Shown here one piece after another: positions 51,985 to 59,278 of a stretch of DNA of 64,000 nucleotides. Both the position numbers and the translations under genes were made by a program. Each line of letters begins with the position of its first letter. Positions within the stretch are counted from its first letter, which is position 1. The notes beneath the pieces are model-generated. The model saw nothing but the letters and a program-made list of their open reading frames with translations, searched no databases and was not told the origin of the DNA. Origin of the DNA: Anoxynatronum sibiricum. GTDB lineage: Bacteria > Bacillota > Clostridia > Peptostreptococcales > Tindalliaceae. Where the stretch lies: positions 124,001 through 188,000 of the forward strand of contig NZ_JBCITM010000006.1 of the NCBI RefSeq assembly GCF_039414295.1, written 5' to 3'.

Positions 51985-52064
51985 CTCATTCTTCACTGCT
52001 CATCCGCTTTTTCAAATCATTGAACAACATGCTGAAGCAGGTTGCACACCCTCCGTCCCCGGTG
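51985..52064. repeat. Duplicated gene tail plus dispersed repeat copy F
   Basis: 51985-52043 repeats 43302-43360 with three mismatches (clustered at 52005-52007). The repeat core GGTTGCACACCCTCCGTCCCC starts inside its end, at 52041. The joint then passes into an aminotransferase fragment. The same order, gene tail then repeat, is seen at 43.3 kb, but the sequence beyond differs. Confidence 0.85.
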
Positions 52065-52169
52065 ATCCCACGTCACATCCAATGATTTGAACACCTTGCT
52101 TTTTTAATGCGGCTATTTTTGCAGATTGCACCAGTGTCGCAGATGGGATCACCTGTTGAATTCTTCTGC
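52065..52169 (-). pseudogene. N-terminal fragment of a class I aminotransferase
   Basis: The minus strand reads SRRIQQVIPSATLVQSAKIA then ALKKQGVQIIGCDVGSPG. This is the start of aspartate aminotransferase-like enzymes (R-x-x-x-I-x-P-S-A-T-x-x...G-x-D-I-I-x-L-x-x-G-E-P). It lacks an initiation codon, beginning right after the stop of the MBL gene, and ends at repeat copy F. It could have come from the gene whose C-terminal half lies at 25553-26155. Confidence 0.78.
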
Positions 52170-52910
52170 TTAATCCCGCAGCTCACGAATGACATCATGT
52201 CGCTTCAGAGGCATGCCATGGCCATGGATTACTGTGTTGAAATCATAAGCTAACATTTGTCTGAGCACTATTTTAGAAAATCCATTTTGCGTTACCGCTG
52301 ACACATCCTCTCGGTGCGTTTTCCGTTCATGGTACGGCGGCGGGTAGAAGGCATCTCCCGTAAACATCACCTGATCATGTTCATCATAAATTAAAATGGA
52401 ATCCTCCGAGTGTAGGCTATTGGTGCTCTCCAACAACAGTCGTCCATCTGCCAGCTCTATCACCATGCGTTCCCGAAAAGTTGTTTGTGGAAGCCGAATG
52501 TGAAAATCGTCCCAGTTATGAACCGCTCGCATTTTTACATCATGACTGGTCTTGTTCTGTGGGTATTTGGCTGCTTCCTGCTTTAGAAATTCAGCGCTCC
52601 AGGGCTTTTGAGCTTCCACCTTCAGGTAGTCCAAGCATTTTTCGTGGGCAATAATGGGGGCATCAAAAGACATGGCACCAAAAACATGATCCCAGTGGTG
52701 ATGAGTATAGATGATATGCGACACAGGGGGCGCTTTCATGGAAGTCAGCACTTCCTGTATAAATTTTCCCCAGACAGGGCCATTGCCGCAATCTATCAAA
52801 ACTGTCTGAGTTCCATTGTTAATAATGCCTACATTGGGCTGGATTCCCCGGTTGCTGCCAACAATCATCCAGACCCTGTCAGTCAATTTCCTGACTCGCT
52901 TTTTGTTCAT
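52170..52910 (-). CDS. Metallo-beta-lactamase-fold hydrolase
   Basis: A 246-residue MBL-fold protein: THHHWDHVFG (about residues 69-78) is the H-x-H-x-D-H zinc motif, STNSLHSEDSILIYDEHD holds the third histidine, FTGDAFYPPPY the bridging aspartate, and IHGHGMPLK the last histidine. It lacks a signal peptide. Family members include glyoxalase II- and lactonase-like enzymes; the substrate is unknown. AGGAGAG precedes the ATG at 52910. The stop directly abuts the aminotransferase fragment. Confidence 0.88.
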   Translation of the reverse strand: MNKKRVRKLTDRVWMIVGSNRGIQPNVGIINNGTQTVLIDCGNGPVWGKFIQEVLTSMKAPPVSHIIYTHHHWDHVFGAMSFDAPIIAHEKCLDYLKVEAQKPWSAEFLKQEAAKYPQNKTSHDVKMRAVHNWDDFHIRLPQTTFRERMVIELADGRLLLESTNSLHSEDSILIYDEHDQVMFTGDAFYPPPYHERKTHREDVSAVTQNGFSKIVLRQMLAYDFNTVIHGHGMPLKRHDVIRELRD

Positions 52911-52975
52911 TGTGGCTTATCTCTCCTTGGCCTCACTTGTAACAGTTCATATTGCTGGTTTATCTCGGAGATCAA

Positions 52976-53875
52976 CTAAAGATTAATACTCGTCTTGAAC
53001 ACAACACATGCATTGCCACTGATCTTAACCAACTCAACCTCTTCCTTATTGCTAAAAACATGCACCTTCATATAACCTTTGCGGTTCATTGCCTCACCCT
53101 GTTTTATTTCAAAGGTGTATCCATCTTCCCTTTTTTCTATTTTGCCATAATGTGTCAAATAGGCACCTAATGGCCCATTGGCATTTCCAGTGACCGGATC
53201 TTCGTTAATCCCGATGGCAGGTGCAAACATCCTCCCACTAACAAGAACACCATCTTCTTCTGAATCAAAGGTAAAAGCGTAGTACCCATTACAGCCTATA
53301 TCAGCACTTAACTCTGTTAACATACTGGGATCGATTTTTATTGAATCAAGGGTTGCTTTCGTTTTGATTGGAACCATCACTTTGGAATGGCCGGTTGATA
53401 CAATTTGAATGGGCAATTCGTTGCCAATATCAGATTCCCTAATGCCCAGTCCTTTCAACAGCTTCGCTTTTTCGTCTTTCAGAAGAATATTTCCATATTC
53501 GATGCCCGCCTGGGTCATCACAATTCGCTGATCGTCACCATCGCTGACAATTTCCACCGGTAGGATGCCTGCTTTCGTTTTTTGAATGATGGTACCGTTG
53601 GTGATCCCCTTTTCCAATGCATAGACATAATGTGCAGCGATTGTTGCATGTCCGCAAATGGGCACTTCCTTTGTGGGGGTAAAAAAGCGCACTTCAATGT
53701 CATACTCTTTTGTTTTGTCGTTGATAATAAAGGCTGTTTCAGAATTGTTCATCTCTCGTGCGATTTGCTGCATTTGGTTTTCAGTAAGTGTATCAGCGTT
53801 CACTACCACTCCGGCAGGATTTCCTTCGAATAAATTCTTGGAGAATGAATCTACCTGGTAAACAATCAGTTCCAT
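52976..53875 (-). CDS. PhzF-family isomerase-like protein
   Basis: A 299-residue protein with the PhzF pattern: VYQVDSFSKNLFEGNPAGVV at the start, REMNNSETAFI (catalytic glutamate about residue 46), CGHATIAAHYV, and GINEDPVTGNANGPLGAYL in the second half. PhzF isomerises a phenazine precursor, but most members, as here, stand alone and have unknown substrates. The ATG at 53875 is nine bases from AGAG and gives the usual N-terminus. Confidence 0.92.
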   Translation of the reverse strand: MELIVYQVDSFSKNLFEGNPAGVVVNADTLTENQMQQIAREMNNSETAFIINDKTKEYDIEVRFFTPTKEVPICGHATIAAHYVYALEKGITNGTIIQKTKAGILPVEIVSDGDDQRIVMTQAGIEYGNILLKDEKAKLLKGLGIRESDIGNELPIQIVSTGHSKVMVPIKTKATLDSIKIDPSMLTELSADIGCNGYYAFTFDSEEDGVLVSGRMFAPAIGINEDPVTGNANGPLGAYLTHYGKIEKREDGYTFEIKQGEAMNRKGYMKVHVFSNKEEVELVKISGNACVVFKTSINL

Positions 53876-53978
53876 ATCATTCAACTCTTTTCTGTTTAGT
53901 GATTGGTAATCCCTTGTGATTCACCATAAATCAACTACTCTGAAGGTATTGATCTTCCATTTGATATGGATTGCTTAT

Positions 53979-54542
53979 CTATTCAGAACGAATTTTGCCC
54001 AAACCAACGCCATAGCCTCTGGCCATATCTACTATGGAATCCTGTTGCCGTTCATGCATCAGGCATAACAACACCTCAGCCGCCGCCTGGGCGTCTTCAA
54101 GGGCGTCGTGATGCTTGAAACGAAACCCAATATGATGTGCCACTGTGGGAAGCTTGTGGTTTATCAGTTCGGGAAGTGCTTTGCGTGCCAGCTTTAGAGT
54201 GCAAAGGTAGTCGACGGCAGGATACTTAAGGTTGTACTGATCCAGGGAGCAACGAAGTACTCCCATGTCAAAAGAGGCGTTGTGGGCCACGACAATTTTG
54301 GATTCCAGTATGTCACTCACTTCATGCCACAATTCTTTAAAAGTGGGAGCGTTGTTCACCATTTGTGGTGTGATGCCATGGATCTGGATATTAAAGGGAT
54401 TAAATTCCAGAGGTTCCGGTTTAATGAGCCAGCTTTTTCGAATGCATTCGCCGTTGTCATAGATCACCATGCCAAGGGCGCAGGCGCTGTTTCTTCTGTT
54501 ATTGGCTGTTTCGAAGTCGATGGCGACGAACTTGATGGGCAT
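53979..54542 (-). CDS. DnaQ-like DEDDh 3'-5' exonuclease
   Basis: The 187-residue protein has Exo I FVAIDFETA (about residues 5-13), Exo II VVAHNASFDMGVL (about 83-95) and Exo III HHDALEDAQAAAEVL (about 143-157), so all catalytic acids and the histidine are present. It resembles the epsilon-like exonucleases of Firmicutes that act alone. AGGAG lies ten bases before the ATG at 54542. A broken partial copy lies at 32212-32431. Confidence 0.92.
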   Translation of the reverse strand: MPIKFVAIDFETANNRRNSACALGMVIYDNGECIRKSWLIKPEPLEFNPFNIQIHGITPQMVNNAPTFKELWHEVSDILESKIVVAHNASFDMGVLRCSLDQYNLKYPAVDYLCTLKLARKALPELINHKLPTVAHHIGFRFKHHDALEDAQAAAEVLLCLMHERQQDSIVDMARGYGVGLGKIRSE

Positions 54543-54675
54543 GATGGTTCAGCTCCTAAACGATACCATAATGGGGCAATGCTTTAAGAATTCATATTGA
54601 CACTTCGAATAGGTGCGCTGCTGAAACTGTTCAAGAAGTGATGGTTATGTCGAACTTACACTCCCTTGCCTTTTC

Positions 54676-55083
54676 CTACATCAACGTAAATGACGACCAG
54701 TTGTTCTCTCTGGCCCATTTCAATCGATCCTCCAAGGTATTATAGTGCAATTCCAACTTATGCCCGTCTGGATCAAGAAAATAGAATGATTCTCCCTCTG
54801 ACGAGTTTTCTTTAAATGATTTTACCCCGGCACTTTCAAGTTTTTCTTTTAATCTTTGGAAATCTGAAGACAAGACATTGAATGAAATATGTGTATTATC
54901 TCCCCTTGGCTCTGCAACTCTCTCTTTATCAACATTTAAAGCAATCCACTGATTCCCAGCCAGTAAATATGCTCCCTCATCCCATTTTCCCACGATTCTA
55001 AGTCCAAGCAAATTCACATAAAAATCCAGAGATCTTTCTAAATCCGTAATTGCAAAAGTGATATGATTAATCCCGTTTATCAT
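54676..55083 (-). CDS. FosA/FosB-like VOC-family thiol transferase (possible fosfomycin resistance)
   Basis: A 135-residue vicinal-oxygen-chelate protein. INHITFAITDLERSLDFYVN gives the first metal ligand (histidine 7), THISFNV the second, and DPDGHKLELHYNTLEDRLKWA the glutamate ligand. FKENSSEGESFYFLDPDG is the loop that binds fosfomycin in FosA/FosB/FosX. The substrate contacts look conserved, but other VOC activities cannot be excluded. GGAGGG precedes the ATG at 55083. Confidence 0.78.
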   Translation of the reverse strand: MINGINHITFAITDLERSLDFYVNLLGLRIVGKWDEGAYLLAGNQWIALNVDKERVAEPRGDNTHISFNVLSSDFQRLKEKLESAGVKSFKENSSEGESFYFLDPDGHKLELHYNTLEDRLKWARENNWSSFTLM

Positions 55084-55911
55084 CCACTATCCCTCCAGTA
55101 ACTGGCCTCCGTTAATAGATTAAAACTGCTCAAGAAACGTACTGCAGACTACGCTTATACTGTACGCGACCACGACTTTGCCTGTTACCGCATTTTGCAT
55201 AAAGATATTACTTCAGTTAAGCCTCTCTAAAACCATATAATATAAATCATACTTGCCTCACAATATAATACAAATCAGAAAAACAAAGCTCTTAAAATCT
55301 TCTTACACAATCTGCGGCAGGACGCTGTGGTCTTTGCATATGGTTTCGGAGAACGTCTTATTCCCGCCACTCAGTTCGCTTTATCTCCCATTTCAGTAGG
55401 TATTCGCGAACCTTGGTTCGGTAATATCGACTTCTTTCTGTCACACTGCAAAGCCTTTTGTCTTTACTCTTCCAACATTTTATCAATCAGACTCTATGCT
55501 TCTCATCGAACCAGCGCTCTTCAACACCGCAAATACATCGTTTTTCAGTTAACCCGTGACGGGGTGTCACCTCCCGTTATTTTGCCAAGGTATCTGGGCA
55601 AAGGGTGTTAATCGTGTATTGCTGCCACAAATAGGCGAAAAACCTCTTACAAACCATTATACAGGTTTTATGCGTCATCAGTGAGAATATTCCTTCATTT
55701 TTATAGAAGTACTGCTTAATAGAAATTCTGTTACCACCTTTTCACCACTTGTTCCAGAGTGCTTGAATAACTGTGTGCCATAAAATTTCAAAAATGTCTA
55801 CGGAGCAGATCCCCTTTAGTCTGACATTTCCTCCCACATTAAATCCCACATTGCATACCTCCGTTTTTTGATGATGACTGAAAACAGTGAAGGTGCGCGA
55901 CGCATGTATTG
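55084..55911. other. Longest stretch without an assigned gene
   Basis: A plus-strand frame is open for about 95 codons (55327-55611), containing VFAYGFGERLIPATQFALSP and TSALQHRKYIVFQLTRDGVS. It has no ribosome binding site and no recognised match. A 63-codon minus-strand frame at 55742-55933 is also unrecognised. Sequence near 55200-55270 is AT-rich and may hold the promoter of the FosA-like gene. The block could be the remains of an unrecognised gene or mobile element. Confidence 0.35.
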
Positions 55912-55913
55912 CA

Positions 55914-55963
55914 TAAAAAACGACCCTGACCACATCCGGTTTTGGGAATGTTGTCGGGGTCGT
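55914..55963 (-). terminator. Strong intrinsic terminator after the LysM-hydrolase gene
   Basis: ACGACCCCGACAACATTC and GATGTGGTCAGGGTCGT pair with few mismatches and are followed on the minus strand by TTTTTT. It begins about 25 bases past the stop codon. Confidence 0.9.
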
Positions 55964-55988
55964 CTATTGGCGATTGAGTGTCTGTATT

Positions 55989-57899
55989 TTACTTCAGCGC
56001 TTTGGAAAAGAAATCTGCCAGCGAGTCTTCCACGGCTGCTGTCACATCCGGCTGGTTGCTGTAAAAACCATAGCCATGATCAGCGTTGGGTACGACAATG
56101 ATCTCTGCGGCTGCATAGGCTTCTGCCACTGCCTGGTTAACACCAGCCCGAACCACATCATCCTGGTCGCCGAAAACCACCAACATGGCACCGTCGTAGT
56201 TGGTGATGTTTTCCAGTGGGCGGGAGGCAATCATTTCTTCAAACCAGTTAAGGCTCAGCTGCTGCACCTGTCCCCACTGGGTGGTGAAGTCGGCATACCC
56301 TTTTTCGCTTTGAGCTTCTGTGTAGAGTTCGTCGAATGCATCCTCTCCACCCAGGAAGCTGACCATCATTTCCTGACCCCAGTCGGCAGAGGGTGCCAAG
56401 AGCCCCATGGCCTGATAAGGCTGATTATCTTCGCTGCCAATGTGCAGCGCGATTCTGCCGCCCATGCTGTAACCCATGATCCCCAGACGCTGGGAGTCAA
56501 TGGGGTAATTGTCCAGCAGGTAGGCCAGGCTGGCATTGGAATCAGAAATCATATTGGAGAGATAGTTTTCAGTGAAGGGTTGCGTGCTGTCGCCACAACC
56601 GGGGAAGTCCATGCGAATGGTGGCAATACCACGATTGGCCAGGGCTTCTGCCACACCACCAAATCCGCTGTTTTCCTGTCTGCTGCCGCCATGCCCATGG
56701 TTCATCACCACTGCAGGGAATGGGCCGGCTCCCGCAGGTATCACCACAGTGGCGGGTACCATGCGGTCACCGTTCATGATGCTGATTTCTTCCGTGGTGT
56801 ACGCTGGTTGCAGGGTGGCAGCAAACCAGTTGACGGTGGCGTCGATGAGCTGGTCAAAAGCTGTCATGTCGCCGGTAAAGATATTGAAAGTGTGGTCAGC
56901 CCCTTCCAAAATCAACTGTCGGGAAACGGGGTTGGATGAGGCTTCCACAATCAGGGCAGCGTTAACGGGGTCAACAACAGTGTCTTCACTTCCATTGATG
57001 GCCAGTACCGGAGCATCGGAATAACTGAACACCTCCAGCACATCTGTGTTGTAAACATCGTCAAACCATTGGAGGCTGACGCGCAAGGGGCTTCTCCAGC
57101 CAAATTCCCGGAGGAAGAAACCATCTGCTTTGGCAGCTTCATATTCTTCTTCAGAACCGGCAATGGTCATGTCAGGCGCACCTGCCCATGTCACCACTGA
57201 CTGGAAGGACCGGTTGTGGGCGGCGGCCAGCATGGCAATGGTACCACCCTGGCTCCAGCCCATGACACCGATGCGGGTGGCATCGACTTCCTGAAGGTTT
57301 GCCAGGTAGTCGAAAGCGGCATTGGCATCTGAAACGGCGGTGTCGAAATTGTATTCAATATAATCCACCTGACTGTCACCCGTACCGATGAAGTCAATGC
57401 GAATGCTGGCAATGCCAGCTTCTGCCAGCGCTGGAGCGGTGAGGATATAGCCGCCTCCTGCTTCGTTCTTTTCTGAGCCGGTGCCGTGAAGCATCACCAC
57501 GGCGGGGAAAGGCCCTTCACCCACGGGCAATGTCACGATGCCCGGTATCTGGTAATCGCCATTGGGAAGCGACACATTGTATTCCATGTACGCTGCCTCC
57601 TCTGGCTCTTCCACGATGACTTCTGTAATGGGCGGGTCGAGTTGGTCAGCTGGCTCAGTTTCCAGTGCCGGAGCAGGTTCGCCGGGTACTGGAATGTTCA
57701 AGGTGGTGCCAATTTGAAGTTTTCTGACGTCACGCACCCCGTTGAGTTCCGCGATTTCATTCCAATCAACACCGTACGTGATACCCAGATCCCACAGGGT
57801 GTCACCTTTCACCACGGTATAAGAAAGAGCATACACACTGGTGAAGCTGACAAAAACCATCATTGTCACCAAAAACAGAGCTGCGATTTTTCGCTTCAT
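55989..57899 (-). CDS. LysM protein with two tandem alpha/beta hydrolase domains
   Basis: A signal peptide (KRKIAALFLVTMMVFVSFTS, cleaved after VYA) leads to one LysM repeat (YTVVKGDTLWDLGITYGVDW to GTTLNIPVP). An acidic, proline-rich linker follows. Hydrolase domain 1 (about residues 105-365) has FPAVVMLHGTGS, nucleophile GWSQGG, acid in INGSEDTVVD and histidine in EGADHTF. Domain 2 (about 370-635) has FPAVVMNHGHGG, GYSMGG, FGDQDDVV and NADHGYG. Both triads look complete. LysM should hold it at the cell wall. The ATG at 57899 has GGGG eleven bases upstream; nearby ATGs are alternatives. Confidence 0.87.
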   Translation of the reverse strand: MKRKIAALFLVTMMVFVSFTSVYALSYTVVKGDTLWDLGITYGVDWNEIAELNGVRDVRKLQIGTTLNIPVPGEPAPALETEPADQLDPPITEVIVEEPEEAAYMEYNVSLPNGDYQIPGIVTLPVGEGPFPAVVMLHGTGSEKNEAGGGYILTAPALAEAGIASIRIDFIGTGDSQVDYIEYNFDTAVSDANAAFDYLANLQEVDATRIGVMGWSQGGTIAMLAAAHNRSFQSVVTWAGAPDMTIAGSEEEYEAAKADGFFLREFGWRSPLRVSLQWFDDVYNTDVLEVFSYSDAPVLAINGSEDTVVDPVNAALIVEASSNPVSRQLILEGADHTFNIFTGDMTAFDQLIDATVNWFAATLQPAYTTEEISIMNGDRMVPATVVIPAGAGPFPAVVMNHGHGGSRQENSGFGGVAEALANRGIATIRMDFPGCGDSTQPFTENYLSNMISDSNASLAYLLDNYPIDSQRLGIMGYSMGGRIALHIGSEDNQPYQAMGLLAPSADWGQEMMVSFLGGEDAFDELYTEAQSEKGYADFTTQWGQVQQLSLNWFEEMIASRPLENITNYDGAMLVVFGDQDDVVRAGVNQAVAEAYAAAEIIVVPNADHGYGFYSNQPDVTAAVEDSLADFFSKALK

Positions 57900-58008
57900 A
57901 AACTTCATTACCCCTTTCATGAGTAGCCAAATGATGATGCAGGTACAAGGCAACCTATTTGCCATAGTTGTACTACCCAAAAAAAGGGGCTTTAATTGTT
58001 TATCACGC

Positions 58009-58764
58009 TTATTGACAGTAAATTTGCAGGGCGTCTCTTAAAAATACGGCGCACCCTTCTGCAATGTCATCATAGTACTTTTTGAACCGGGGGTCGTCCA
58101 CATAGGTCTGGGCCAGACTGAGATGCGCTTCCTTTGAGTAGTGGTTCCAGAAATGTCCCAGCCATTGTTGGTGCAGGGCGCATACCGCCTGAGCCGCTTC
58201 ACTGGAAGGGTCGCCCTGCTCAAAGGCCGCCTTTAGTGATTGGTTAATTTGCTGGGACAACGCCTGTGTTGCCTCGTATGCTTCCGCTGTTAATCCCATC
58301 ATTTTGGCATTGCTGGCGTCAACAACGGCGTCACCATACGTTTCACGGATTTCTGCGCCGTACTGCTTCTCATTGTCTTCAATCATTTGCTGTTTAAAGC
58401 CTTCAAATTTTTCTTTGTCACTCATGGTTATTTCTCCTTTCGATGCGGCAATGGTTTTTTCCACATTGGCAATGAGCCGCTCCATCTGCTGCTTTTTTTC
58501 TTTCAGGGCTGCCAGATGACTTTGCAGCGATGTAACGGCATCGTAGTCTTTGGAACTGATGATATTCTTGATTTCATCAAGGGGCATGCCCAGTTCCCGA
58601 TAAAACAGAATTTGCTGGAGCAGGTCAACTTCCTGTTGTCCATAGACCCGGTACCCATTGCTGCTGGTTCTCTTGGGTGATAACAGCTGAACTTCGTCGT
58701 AATAGCGCAGTGTTCGGGTACTGACTCCTGCCAGTTTTGCCAGCTGGTTGATACTGTATTCCAT
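58009..58764 (-). CDS. TipA-like MerR-family regulator with TipAS domain
   Basis: The MerR HTH and wing read YSINQLAKLAGVSTRTLRYY then LSPKRTSSNGYRVYGQQEVDL. A dimerisation coiled coil ends near residue 105 (LAALKEKKQQMERLIANVEKT). The C-terminal 110 residues form a TipAS-type ligand domain (QWLGHFWNHYSKEAHLSLAQ, then DDPRFKKYYDDIAEG), which in TipA binds thiopeptide antibiotics. The ATG at 58764 has GGAAGGG nine bases upstream. A fragment of a close homologue lies at 48899-48966. It may control the LysM-hydrolase gene downstream. Confidence 0.93.
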   Translation of the reverse strand: MEYSINQLAKLAGVSTRTLRYYDEVQLLSPKRTSSNGYRVYGQQEVDLLQQILFYRELGMPLDEIKNIISSKDYDAVTSLQSHLAALKEKKQQMERLIANVEKTIAASKGEITMSDKEKFEGFKQQMIEDNEKQYGAEIRETYGDAVVDASNAKMMGLTAEAYEATQALSQQINQSLKAAFEQGDPSSEAAQAVCALHQQWLGHFWNHYSKEAHLSLAQTYVDDPRFKKYYDDIAEGCAVFLRDALQIYCQ

Positions 58765-58953
58765 TTTGTTGATCCCTTCCTTCTGTCTTCTGGTAAAGCG
58801 TCCGGACTTTCCTGCCAACTCATGATCATAGGTACATGATAAAGGATGACGCAACGTTAAAGTCAATAGATGTGCAAAAAAAATTCCCTGATCACATTTT
58901 TGACAACCATGTCACCAGGGAAGCTTTTGATTAATCAGGTTTGGCCTGCTTTT

Positions 58954-59205
58954 TCATTGTTTCTCCATCGCAGCGGCTTTCAGTTCTTTAGGCATTTTTT
59001 CAATGGCATACCTCAGTGAGGTTCGTGGCATCTCGGTCTTCCTTTTCATGACGTAATCATGGATCTCCTGCTGATGTGCTTCGCTGGCGGCCTTCAGCAT
59101 CCATCCGTACCCCTTTCGCACCAGGTCGTCCTGATCCATGAGAAGGATATCGGCGATCTCCAGAATGTCACCCGGCAATGATATTTCTGCAGTACAATGG
59201 TACAT
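58954..59205 (-). pseudogene. 3' fragment of an AlkD-like DNA alkylation repair gene
   Basis: From about 59160 the frame reads DILEIADILLMDQDDLVRKGY, then GWMLKAASEAHQQEIHDYV and PRTSLRYAIEKMPKEL. This is the C-terminal HEAT-repeat segment of AlkD-like proteins (D-x-x-V-R-K-G-x-G-W-x-L-K...R-x-x-L-R-Y-A-x-E-K). About two thirds of the protein is missing. The first dozen codons come from a different gene (see 59165-59250). Confidence 0.78.
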
Positions 59206-59250
59206 CTGAGAATCTTTTTTCCAATTCCATGCCGAACCGCTTTAGTTAAT
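59165..59250 (-). pseudogene. Degenerate piece of the zinc-ribbon gene
   Basis: Minus-strand TTGGAAAAAAGATTCTCAG and GATGTACCATTGTAC match TTGGAAAAAAATTCTCAG and GATGTACCTTTGTAC inside the intact zinc-ribbon gene at 62648-62875, with one base inserted. Similarity fades on both sides. It is joined to the AlkD fragment, so two gene pieces have been fused here. Confidence 0.6.
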
Positions 59251-59278
59251 GATTTTCTGTTACAACGAAACCATGCTG

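Noticed and set aside
55540..55600. Group II intron or other ribozyme suggested by GTTAACCCGTGACGGGGTG
   Set aside because: No domain V hairpin, boundary motifs or reverse transcriptase could be found.
55974..56939. Plus-strand frame of 321 codons
   Set aside because: Antisense to the LysM-hydrolase gene; composition is that of a reverse complement.
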